A stretch of 7,472 bases of DNA, taken from the NCBI RefSeq assembly GCF_004168205.1, contig NZ_RCYB01000091.1:1-7472 (forward strand), given 5' to 3'. Below the pieces are notes generated by a model. The model saw only the letters and a list, made by a program, of their open reading frames with translations. It ran no database searches and was not told where the DNA came from. The translations under genes were made by a program, and so were the position numbers. How positions within the stretch are numbered: position 1 is the first letter of the stretch; each line of letters begins with the position of its first letter. The stretch is from Catenibacterium sp. co_0103. Its GTDB lineage: Bacteria > Bacillota_I > Bacilli_A > Erysipelotrichales > Coprobacillaceae. Of the stretch, positions 1 through 5,868 are shown piece after piece.

Positions 1-1
1 G

Positions 2-250
2 GAAGGATTCTGGGGAATACTTAAATGTGAGATATATCATTATGGCAAGAAATATGAAACAAGAGAGGAATTAGAAGCGGCAATAAAAGAATGGATAAGA
101 TATTACAGTCATGAAAGATATCAAAGAAGATTTGGTGTGAAAACACCTTATGAAGTAAGAAGTGAAGCATCATGCAATGAGAATCCAGTTCAGTATCCAA
201 TACCTGAGAACAAGGCGATACAGAAATATAAGGCGGCACATTATGCATAA
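2..250 (+). CDS. IS3-family transposase, C-terminal end (5' partial)
   Basis: This is the last 82 residues of a DDE transposase whose 5' part lies outside the window. The reading frame is open from base 2 and ends in TAA. It begins EGFWGILKCEIYHYG. In IS3-family integrase domains (rve superfamily) the third catalytic acidic residue is the Glu in this E-x-F/W-x-x-LK-x-E context, so the Glu at bases 2-4 is probably the last member of the DDE triad. It continues with REELEAAIKEWIRYYSHERYQ and then FGVKTPYEVR, matching the usual IS3/IS150 tail, in which a YN-x-x-R/H-like motif is followed by G-x-x-x-P. The enzyme would cut and join the element's ends. Whether the complete element is functional cannot be judged here. 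The family call is firm; the exact IS name is not offered. Confidence 0.85.
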   Translation, partial: EGFWGILKCEIYHYGKKYETREELEAAIKEWIRYYSHERYQRRFGVKTPYEVRSEASCNENPVQYPIPENKAIQKYKAAHYA

Positions 251-279
251 AAAAATGCCAGCCACTACGTGGCTGGCAT
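249..279 (-). terminator. Hairpin with U-tract facing the minus strand, inside the IS3 right end
   Basis: A perfect 10-bp stem (255-264 paired with 270-279, loop CTACG) is flanked on its left by a run of A (249-255). Read on the minus strand this is a GC-rich stem followed by seven T's, the form of an intrinsic terminator. On the plus strand the stem has no adjacent T-run. It probably stops transcription entering the element from its right-hand neighbour, which many insertion sequences do to protect transposase expression. The structure is seen; the role is inferred. Confidence 0.55.
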
Positions 280-303
280 GGGTACATGTTTTTAATTATT
301 TCA

Positions 304-329
304 CCTGTCTACTTGACAGGGGCGCATCA
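304..329. repeat. Probable right terminal inverted repeat of the IS3 element
   Basis: Bases 304-320 read CCTGTC-TACTT-GACAGG, a 6-bp inverted repeat, followed by GGCGCATCA. Short tips containing TGTC-xACTTGACA are typical of IS3-family ends, and IS3 elements usually end in CA, which would put the boundary near 326 or 329. The left end is outside the window, so the repeat cannot be paired and no target duplication can be shown. Confidence 0.45.
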
Positions 330-385
330 AATGCAGGGTGTTTTTGTTATTTACATAAAATTTACAGAGTGGAACTGTGCTAGAA

Positions 386-414
386 TTGAAAATATCAACC
401 AAATGGTTTATAGT
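386..414 (+). promoter_or_regulatory. Sigma-A-type promoter of the XRE operon
   Basis: TTGAAA (386-391), a 17-base spacer and TATAGT (409-414) form a near-consensus promoter, with a start site expected around 420-421. It lies about 60 bases beyond the probable IS end and about 40 bases before the XRE start, so it reads as the native promoter of the downstream operon rather than an IS-borne one. Confidence 0.6.
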
Positions 415-453
415 GTAATAAGTTGAGGTGCTTTTTAGACATGTAGGATAATG

Positions 454-676
454 ATGAAGACATCCGATATGATTAAAGAATTATGTAATAAAAAATATAA
501 GTCTTTTGGAATTTGCCAGACGGATAGGGCAGAATCCACAGAACTTTGGTAAGAAACTGATACGAGATACAGTTACTCTTGAGGAGTTGAAACAGATAGC
601 TGATGTGATGGAAGTTCCCTTTGAGCAATCATCTATCTTCCCGGATAGAGAACAGATAAAAACAAGTAATGAATAG
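454..676 (+). pseudogene. XRE-type helix-turn-helix regulator, frameshifted
   Basis: The start ATG at 454 sits five bases after AGGA (445-448); an alternative ATG at 451 is too close to that site. The first frame reads MKTSDMIKELCNKKYKS and runs to a stop at 550-552. Removing one T from the TTTT run at 504-507 gives a continuous reading: KSLEFARRIGQNPQNFGKKL, then VTLEELKQIADVMEVPFEQ, ending at TAG 674-676. The restored protein is about 74 residues with the layout of a short Cro/CI (XRE) DNA-binding domain: helix 1, ARRIG-x-x-PQNF-x-KKL as the helix-turn-helix, then the L-x-x-IA-x-x-x-x-V-x-F segment. It is the first gene after the promoter at 386-414 and was probably an autoregulator of the following genes. 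A sequencing slip in the T run is the main alternative to a true pseudogene. Confidence 0.75.
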
Positions 677-688
677 GCGGTGAGTAGC

Positions 689-1393
689 ATGGATACTGTG
701 GATCTGATTATTAAATCATCAACAGAATTTTATAATGATTTGAAGGTTGATGAGAATGGTCGATATCGTTCTTGGGAACACTGCTATTCACATTTCATAA
801 AAGCACGAGGGAGCCAAGAGATTGATTATGATTATCTGAGTTTACAACTAGCTTTTTATTTAGCAAGTTGGGGAATGTATCGTGGCTCATCATTTTTGCT
901 ACAAAAGGATTATAAAGTACATATTCCAGTAGTAAAAGAACTGTTAAATGAAAAATATGATATTTTAGCTGGAATTGACTGTATCGGTTTCAAAGATGAT
1001 AGCAACCAAAAGTTACTGCAGGATATAAATTCGTTTTTAGAGCAGTATTACGATAAAATCAGGCACAAAGTAAAAGGACAAGAACTGAAAAATCAGTTAT
1101 CTTTTACACTAATCACGAAAATACTTATGGGAACACTTGGCTGTGTTCCAGCATATGATAGATATTTTATTGCAGGAATAAAGAATCAGAAGGTCGCAAC
1201 CGGTAATTACAACTTGAAATCCATTATGCAGCTTGTCGATTTTTACGAAAAAAATTCCGCTCGATTTGAACCAGTTAGAGAGAAAATGAAAGTTGAAGGT
1301 ACGCCATATCCACAGATGAAGATGATTGATATGGGATTTTGGCAGGTTGGTTTGGAGTTGGATACAAATAAGAGAATACAGACAGCTCACTAG
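689..1393 (+). CDS. Conserved protein of unknown function, 234 aa
   Basis: I do not recognise a named family, although the sequence resembles hypothetical proteins I recall from many Clostridia. An in-frame GTG at 680 would give three more residues, but GGTGAG at 679-684 lies just ahead of the ATG at 689, which is preferred. Striking conserved-looking segments are RYRSWEHCY (about residues 25-33), LASWGMYRGSSFLL (58-71), ILMGTLGCVPAYDRYF (144-159) and YPQMKMIDMGFW (206-217). The aromatic and charged residues in these segments suggest a buried active or binding site. There is no signal peptide or clear membrane segment, so it is likely cytosolic and mostly helical. It starts 12 bases after the XRE pseudogene and is followed 11 bases later by the next gene with a strong ribosome binding site, so it is the middle gene of a three-gene operon. 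It is the only intact gene of that operon. Function unknown. Confidence 0.8.
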   Translation: MDTVDLIIKSSTEFYNDLKVDENGRYRSWEHCYSHFIKARGSQEIDYDYLSLQLAFYLASWGMYRGSSFLLQKDYKVHIPVVKELLNEKYDILAGIDCIGFKDDSNQKLLQDINSFLEQYYDKIRHKVKGQELKNQLSFTLITKILMGTLGCVPAYDRYFIAGIKNQKVATGNYNLKSIMQLVDFYEKNSARFEPVREKMKVEGTPYPQMKMIDMGFWQVGLELDTNKRIQTAH

Positions 1394-1404
1394 GAGGTAG
1401 AATC

Positions 1405-1599
1405 ATGGAATATACACCAATGGAAAAGGATGTTCTTGCTATGATGCAGAGAACTGATTTTAAGAATATATCAAAAGGTGATGTGATTAGTTTTGCATCA
1501 AAGATAGGCGAACTTCGTCCTTAAGTGGCCAAAGAAGTGCTTGCACAGTTTCCTGAATTTATTGGATTAATGAAATCTTCACTAACTGAATACGAATAA
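1405..1599 (+). pseudogene. Small conserved protein broken by an in-frame stop
   Basis: An excellent ribosome binding site (AGGAGG, 1392-1397) precedes the ATG at 1405. The frame reads MEYTPMEKDVLAMMQRTDF and continues to KIGELRP, where TAA (1522-1524) stops it after 39 residues. The same frame then continues as VAKEVLAQFPEFIGLMKSSL and reaches a second stop at 1597-1599. Both halves belong together: I recall Clostridia proteins with the order T-P-M-E-K-D-V-L-A-M-M, GELRPEVAKEVLAQFPEF and a longer coiled or membrane-linked C-terminal part. The stop thus replaces a Glu codon (GAA to TAA). The usual C-terminal region is also missing, so the gene is doubly damaged. It was the third gene of the XRE operon, and its function is unknown. 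Confidence 0.65.
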
Positions 1600-1604
1600 T
1601 ACGA

Positions 1605-1619
1605 TTCAAATAATTTGAA
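1605..1619. repeat. 15-bp perfect palindrome
   Basis: TTCAAAT-A-ATTTGAA is a perfect inverted repeat around a central A, sitting between the broken small gene and the recombinase tail. It is AT-rich, has no T-run and would be a weak RNA hairpin, so a protein-binding site or chance is more likely than a terminator. Confidence 0.3.
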
Positions 1620-1637
1620 GAATCAATTTACATTTAA

Positions 1638-1745
1638 AGTGACGTACAACACGATGGCAGAAAGTATATTCAAGAAATAAAGATTTATGAGGATAGGTTC
1701 AAAGTTTGTTTCAAAGCAGGGATTGAATTGGATATTCCGAGATAA
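1638..1745 (+). pseudogene. Serine recombinase C-terminal remnant
   Basis: A frame open from 1638 reads DGRKYIQEIKIYEDRF (from 1653) and ends KVCFKAGIELDIPR with TAA at 1743-1745. Large serine recombinases commonly end this way: a final helix (R-x-x-I/V-x-x-I), then a V/IYEDRF beta strand, then V-x-FK-(S/A)-G-(I/V)-E-(I/L). A stop at 1635-1637 and the lack of any upstream recombinase sequence in this frame show that only the tail remains. A central-domain fragment of a serine recombinase also occurs at 5869-6063; whether both came from one gene cannot be told from the window. The identification rests on about 30 residues, so it is moderate. Confidence 0.5.
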
Positions 1746-1759
1746 CAAGAATTTGTAAG

Positions 1760-1790
1760 GGCAGCAGGCTTAGGCTTGGCTGCCTTTTTT
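1760..1790 (+). terminator. Rho-independent terminator
   Basis: GGCAGC (1760-1765) pairs with GCTGCC (1779-1784), followed at once by six T's (1785-1790). The 13-base loop contains AGGCTT twice in tandem. It follows the recombinase remnant and insulates the XRE operon from the restriction operon, whose promoter begins at 1794. Confidence 0.85.
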
Positions 1791-1793
1791 AGA

Positions 1794-1822
1794 TTGATTT
1801 TATTCGTGGTTTGGAATATAAT
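1794..1822 (+). promoter_or_regulatory. Sigma-A-type promoter of the GmrSD-like operon
   Basis: TTGATT (1794-1799), a 17-base spacer and a perfect TATAAT (1817-1822) predict a start near 1829 and a leader of about 40 bases before the first gene. It begins four bases after the preceding terminator. The small DNA-binding protein encoded first could act here, but no clear operator repeat is visible. Confidence 0.7.
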
Positions 1823-1869
1823 ATCGTTAAATTGGATTGTGTGTTATTTGTATTATAAGAGAGGACTAT

Positions 1870-2058
1870 ATGAAATATTTATCAATACGACAAACATCTG
1901 AAAAATGGGGTATCTCCATCAGAAGAATACAAGTTTTATGTGCAGAAAATAGAATTCCAGGTGCAACAAAGATTGGTTCCTATTGGGCTATTCCGGCTGA
2001 TGCAGAAAAACCCAATGATGAGCGTATCAAGAGTGGAAAATACATTAAGGAAAAATAA
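1870..2058 (+). CDS. Small MerR/excisionase-like helix-turn-helix protein, 62 aa
   Basis: Residues 4-47 read LSIRQTSEKWGISIRRIQ, then LCAENRIPGATKIGSYW and AIPADAEKP. This is the pattern of the small winged-helix excisionase/MerR-type domain: a helix-turn-helix around EKWGISIRR, a recognition segment ending LC-x-x-x-R-IPGA, and a wing with G-x-x-WAIP. The remaining residues form a basic tail (KSGKYIKEK). An upstream in-frame ATG at 1837 lacks a good ribosome site, whereas AGAGAGGA (about 1857-1864) lies five to six bases before the ATG at 1870. It is the first gene after the promoter at 1794-1822 and ends 45 bases before the DUF262 gene, so it is probably co-transcribed. Likely roles are autoregulation of the restriction operon or an accessory DNA-binding subunit; an excisionase is less likely, as no intact integrase is nearby. 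Confidence 0.75.
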   Translation: MKYLSIRQTSEKWGISIRRIQVLCAENRIPGATKIGSYWAIPADAEKPNDERIKSGKYIKEK

Positions 2059-2103
2059 GATGCAGAGCGTGATAAAACTATTTAAGTGTAGGTGGATATA
2101 GAT

Positions 2104-3423
2104 ATGGCTGAGATAAAAAGTATAAATGAATTACTAAAGATGGAGATTGATATTCCTGACTATCAAAGGCCATACAAGTGGACGATTCAAAATATTGAGG
2201 AGCTTCTTGGTGATATTAGTACAGCAATCAATCAAGCAGGACTGTATAGAACTCCCTTCAAGTACAGGGTAGGAACCATTATTCTTCATGAGAATGAACA
2301 TGGAATATTTGATGTTGTGGATGGACAACAGAGGATAATATCACTTCTTCTTATAAAACAATGCATAGAGACAGGGGTTAAGTGTCCTATTTCCAAGAAG
2401 AAATTTTCCAATAAAATAACTCAAACTAATATCCATGATAATTATATGTTCATTCGCGAATGGTTTTCACTAAAGAATAAAGATGATAAGAAGAATTTTA
2501 TTCGTGCATTTGATGAAATATTAGAGGTTGTGGTAATCAGTGTCGAAAAGGTATCTGAGGCTTTTCAGTTATTTGATTCACAGAATACCAGAGGAAAGTC
2601 TCTTGATCCGCATGACCTATTGAAAGCATATCATCTGCGAGAGATGAAAAAGTATCCATATGAGATGGAACATGCGGTTACTAAGTGGGAATCAAAAGAC
2701 ACAAATCAAATTAGAGAGCTTTTCGATTTGTTTCTGTTCCCTGTTTGGAACTGGTCACGCGGATTAAAAAGCAAGCCTTTTACGGCAAAGGAAATTGATA
2801 CTTATAAAGGTATACCGGAATCATCAACGTATTCATATGCAAGACGTGCAAGTAAAGCAATGCCGTGTTTCCAAATTACGGAGACATTTATTTCAGGAAA
2901 TGATTTTTTTGAAATGGTAGATCATTACCTATACTTGATACACGATATTAAGAAAGAAATATTTAATAATCAAGATTTTGCGGAAATTAAGTCTATTATC
3001 TGCAATGGCAAAGAAGTATCTAGTATTAAAGAAATGGACTCTGTAAAATATGGATCTGCAGGTTTTGTCTATGCTCGCAACCTGTTTTATTGCGCGTTGC
3101 TTTGCTATTATGATAAGTTCCACAACTTTGATGAAATGGCGGTAAAGAAGTTATTCACCTGGGCTTTTATGATTCGAGTAGATATGGAAAACTTAGGGTT
3201 CGATAGCATCAATAAATATGCCATTGGCGATGATGACAACTCTAGATATACAAATGCAGTTGCGATGTTCTCAAAGATCAGTTTTGCTCGATTGCATAAT
3301 GAGATTTCCAGTCTGCAGATAAAGGTAAAGCGAGATCCGGACAGAGCTAATCATGATAAGTGGAACGATCTTTATAAGAAACTAAAGATTATGAATGGAT
3401 TGATGGAGGTGTCAAATGAGTGA
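2104..3423 (+). CDS. DUF262 (GmrSD N-terminal-type) protein without nuclease domain, 439 aa
   Basis: The N-terminus carries the DUF262 signature seen in GmrS, BrxU and SspE: IPDYQRPYKW (residues 17-26), VVDGQQR (71-77) and QNTRGKSLDPHDLLK (160-174). DUF262 has a ParB/Srx-like fold, and in characterised members the DGQQR motif takes part in nucleotide binding and hydrolysis. The C-terminal half (about 180-439) is helical, and I see no DUF1524/HNH motif (no EH-x-x-P or GNL segment), so this subunit should not cut DNA by itself. A GTG at 2092 is in frame, but AGGTGG (2090-2095) overlaps it and is spaced eight bases from the ATG at 2104, which is preferred. Its end overlaps the next gene by 8 bases, suggesting coupled translation and a complex with that protein. 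It probably supplies NTP-dependent sensing in a paired type IV restriction system; the exact target is unknown. Confidence 0.85.
   Translation: MAEIKSINELLKMEIDIPDYQRPYKWTIQNIEELLGDISTAINQAGLYRTPFKYRVGTIILHENEHGIFDVVDGQQRIISLLLIKQCIETGVKCPISKKKFSNKITQTNIHDNYMFIREWFSLKNKDDKKNFIRAFDEILEVVVISVEKVSEAFQLFDSQNTRGKSLDPHDLLKAYHLREMKKYPYEMEHAVTKWESKDTNQIRELFDLFLFPVWNWSRGLKSKPFTAKEIDTYKGIPESSTYSYARRASKAMPCFQITETFISGNDFFEMVDHYLYLIHDIKKEIFNNQDFAEIKSIICNGKEVSSIKEMDSVKYGSAGFVYARNLFYCALLCYYDKFHNFDEMAVKKLFTWAFMIRVDMENLGFDSINKYAIGDDDNSRYTNAVAMFSKISFARLHNEISSLQIKVKRDPDRANHDKWNDLYKKLKIMNGLMEVSNE
3405..3409 (+). promoter_or_regulatory. Ribosome binding site inside the upstream gene
   Basis: GGAGG lies within the last codons of the DUF262-only gene and six bases before the ATG at 3416. 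Together with the 8-base overlap it supports translational coupling and fixes the start of the downstream gene. Confidence 0.75.
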
Positions 3424-5359
3424 TTTAGTTACTGAACTTCATATTGTCGGTGATGACAACAATATCTTTGATACCGATATGGAGTATATTATTCCCCTTT
3501 ATCAGCGTGCGTATGCCTGGGAGGATAAGCAGCTTGTCCAGTTGATTGAGGACATCAACGATGTTGCTGATGATGCGAGTTATTACATTGGTGCATTGAT
3601 TGTTTCAAGACAGGGAAATAAGTTCGAGGTCGTAGATGGGCAGCAGCGCTTGACGTCACTGTATCTTTTGTTGAATTGCCTTGGCTATGAAGTGCAGAAT
3701 ACTTTGACATTTGCCTGTAGAGATAAATCGAATTATACCCTTCAGAACATTCAGGAACTGATTCAGATGAACCTCAGTAAATTGGATATGGATCGAATTG
3801 AGTCTGGTATTCAGAGTGGTATAAAAATCCTTATGCAGGAAATGCAGAGGGAAGGATTTGATAAAGACGAATTTTGTGAAAAACTTTCACATGTAGTTGT
3901 TTATCGGATAGAAGTGCCAGAAAACACGGATCTGAATCGCTATTTTGAGATTATGAATACTCGTGGCGAGCAGCTTGAGCAGCACGATATTTTGAAGGCG
4001 ACACTGATGAGCTATCTCAAAGATGAAAAAGACAAAGCAATATTTGCTAAGATCTGGGATGCCTGCAGTGACATGACCAGTTATATTCAGATGCATTTTA
4101 TCAGTAAGGGAAACGAAGTACGTGAGGCTATTTTCGGAGGGTACTGGAATGATATGCCTCCGAAGAGTTGGACTAACTATAAGAAAGAAATCAAAGAAAA
4201 TTCCCTGAATGGTGTTGGCCACACTATAGAGGAAATCATAAATGTTGATTTCCAGGTGGATACTGACGATGGGTATTTGGATGATGATATCCGAGTAAGA
4301 TTTGAAAGTGTTATTGAGTTCCCGTATTTTCTCATCCATACATTGAAGGTTTATATTGCGATTAAAGGCATTTCACATGAAAATGCTGGATCAAAGATCA
4401 TAGATGAATTGCTCGACGATAAGAAACTCATCGAAAGCTTTAATCGTGTTACGACATATGGAGTGAATGATAAGGGCAGAATTGCAGATAACAAAGAGAA
4501 CTTTTCAAGAGAGTTTATTATTTGCCTTTTGCGGACAAGGTTCTTGTTCGATAAGTACATTGTAAAAAGAGAGTATGCGAACGAGAATGCCGACAGAGAA
4601 TGGAGTCTCAAATCACTTTATGTTTCCGGCCAGCAATCCAAAAAGAAACCATATTATCGGAATACCTTGTTTACTCGAAAAGGAGAGCATAACAAGGAAA
4701 AGAGAAGTAACGATCGCAACAAGCGAAACATAATGCTTCAGTCAGCGCTGCGTGTTTCTTATACTTCTCCAAAAGTAATGCACTGGATAACACAGCTATT
4801 GATTTGGCTTTCTAAAGATAACTATTCAAATGCTCTGAGCAATGATTTGTCTGAGTTCAGTGATGCTATTGAGGAGATTGCAAAGAATGCAGTGCGTGAA
4901 CAGTTCTTTGATGTTTGCGAAGATGGTGTATACGCAATGGGAGTAAATACTCCTCATATTGTATTTAATTATTTGGATTACCTTCTGTGGATGTCCGAGC
5001 CAAAAAAGTACGACGACTTTACATTTGAATTTAGAAATTCAGTGGAACATTGGTATCCACAGAATCCATCAGAAGGAACTTTCGAATCGTGGACGGATGG
5101 AGTGGATCAATTTGGAAACCTCTGTATTATTCAGAGAAACGTAAATTCGAAGTTTTCTAACATGTCACCGGAAGCCAAGAAGAGCACGTTTAAGGAAATG
5201 ATTTCGAAGGGCAGTATAAAACTTCGATTAATGAGTGAACTTACTGAAAAGGATGACGGCAAGGCTGCTAGTCTGTACTGGAAAGATTCTCTGTATAAGG
5301 AGCACGAGGAACATATGATTGACATGCTTTGTAGAGCGTGTTATCCGGAAGAAGAATGA
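3416..5359 (+). CDS. DUF262-DUF1524 (GmrSD-family) restriction endonuclease, 647 aa
   Basis: This is a full-length GmrSD-type protein with both domains. The N-terminal DUF262 domain has IIPLYQRAYAW (residues 25-35), VVDGQQRLT (72-80) and MNTRGEQLEQHDILK (180-194). The C-terminal DUF1524 domain has SVEHWYPQ (542-549, with His545 as the likely catalytic His of the HNH-like fold), FGNLCIIQRNVNSKF (566-580) and a basic AKK at 587-589. In this family (GmrSD, BrxU, SspE) DUF262 couples NTP use to DNA cleavage by DUF1524, generally of phage DNA carrying modified bases or, for SspE, in response to phosphorothioation. No SspABCD genes are seen here. The long middle region (about 200-530) is helical, with a basic patch around 408-440 (QQSKKKPYYR, then KEKRSNDRNKR) that could contact DNA. 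It is translated from GGAGG inside the preceding gene. Ligand specificity cannot be read from sequence. Confidence 0.88.
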   Translation: MSDLVTELHIVGDDNNIFDTDMEYIIPLYQRAYAWEDKQLVQLIEDINDVADDASYYIGALIVSRQGNKFEVVDGQQRLTSLYLLLNCLGYEVQNTLTFACRDKSNYTLQNIQELIQMNLSKLDMDRIESGIQSGIKILMQEMQREGFDKDEFCEKLSHVVVYRIEVPENTDLNRYFEIMNTRGEQLEQHDILKATLMSYLKDEKDKAIFAKIWDACSDMTSYIQMHFISKGNEVREAIFGGYWNDMPPKSWTNYKKEIKENSLNGVGHTIEEIINVDFQVDTDDGYLDDDIRVRFESVIEFPYFLIHTLKVYIAIKGISHENAGSKIIDELLDDKKLIESFNRVTTYGVNDKGRIADNKENFSREFIICLLRTRFLFDKYIVKREYANENADREWSLKSLYVSGQQSKKKPYYRNTLFTRKGEHNKEKRSNDRNKRNIMLQSALRVSYTSPKVMHWITQLLIWLSKDNYSNALSNDLSEFSDAIEEIAKNAVREQFFDVCEDGVYAMGVNTPHIVFNYLDYLLWMSEPKKYDDFTFEFRNSVEHWYPQNPSEGTFESWTDGVDQFGNLCIIQRNVNSKFSNMSPEAKKSTFKEMISKGSIKLRLMSELTEKDDGKAASLYWKDSLYKEHEEHMIDMLCRACYPEEE

Positions 5360-5360
5360 A

Positions 5361-5370
5361 TTTCTAGAAA
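5361..5370. repeat. 10-bp palindrome after the endonuclease gene
   Basis: TTTCTAGAAA is a perfect palindrome one base after the stop of the 647-aa protein. It has no T-run, so no terminator separates the operon from the pseudogene that follows. It may be chance. Confidence 0.25.
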
Positions 5371-5394
5371 GTTTATTAAATTTGGAGGTGCATT

Positions 5395-5868
5395 ATAGCA
5401 TTTAATCATGGATTAAAAATAGGGCAAATACTAAAAAAGGGCAGATATTGTTGATATATTCAAATGCGGGAATATGGTGAGATGTTCAAAGACTACGAAT
5501 ACTTTGGTTATTGTCTCAGACTACACAAAAGGAATCTATCACGATAAGTGAATTGGTGGAGATCTTCATTACACTGGTATGGATAAAGATGGAGACCAGG
5601 ATAATAATTGGGCCTAGAATGCTACGCTTGCAGCATGCGGTTAAATTGGCTTCGATGTCCACCATTTCGAAGTAATGGATGCAGGCGAGTATGTGTACTG
5701 CGGAAGGATAGAGCTTGTTGATAAACCTCAAACCGAAACTCAGCCTGGCGAGGATGAGTTCCTCGTAAAGTTTGGATGTTTCCTATCTGTTCGGTGCCTG
5801 ATAATGATGTAAAGAAATCGGCTATGTTTGTATTTAAGGATATGGAAGAATTCAAAGCGCGAGGTAAG
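5395..5868 (+). pseudogene. SRA-like N-terminal domain of a restriction endonuclease, decayed
   Basis: Patching three frames gives a continuous protein: AFNHGLKIGQIL; then ADIVDIFKCGNM, SKTTNTLVIVSDYTKGIYHD, LHYTGMDKDGDQD, FEVMDAGEYVYCGRIELVD; then VPRKVWMFPICSVPDND and KKSAMFVFKDMEEFKARGK. I recall this as the N-terminal SRA/YDG-like base-flipping domain of ScoMcrA-like HNH endonucleases, which recognise modified cytosine or phosphorothioate DNA. Visible lesions are an ATA at 5395-5397 in place of the start ATG (GGAGG remains at 5384-5388), a +1 shift in the A/G run near 5432-5440, stops at 5549-5551 (where Trp is expected), 5615-5617 (where Gln is expected) and 5642-5644, and a one-base loss near 5756. 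The HNH part is absent: after GK at 5868 the frame passes into recombinase sequence. It lies 35 bases after the GmrSD-like gene and may once have been the last gene of that operon. Confidence 0.7.

Noticed and set aside
162..383. Plus-strand 73-codon open frame at the IS3 end
   Set aside because: It overlaps the transposase C-terminus in another frame and runs through the hairpin and terminal repeat, so it is not a gene.
1765..1778. Tandem AGGCTT repeat as a possible regulatory repeat
   Set aside because: It consists of only two copies within the terminator loop and needs no separate explanation.
1832..1856. TTGGAT and TATTAT as a second promoter for the HTH gene
   Set aside because: The spacer is only 13 bases, too short for a sigma-A promoter; the TTGATT-17-TATAAT pair upstream is far better.
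3887..4339. A 150-codon minus-strand open frame within the endonuclease gene
   Set aside because: It is a shadow of the 647-aa DUF262-DUF1524 gene, with no recognisable domain and no plausible ribosome site.
2104..5359. SspE / phosphorothioate-sensing assignment for the DUF262 genes
   Set aside because: SspE shares the DUF262-DUF1524 layout, but no sspABCD or dnd genes are in the window and the tandem arrangement differs, so only the broader GmrSD-type call is supported.
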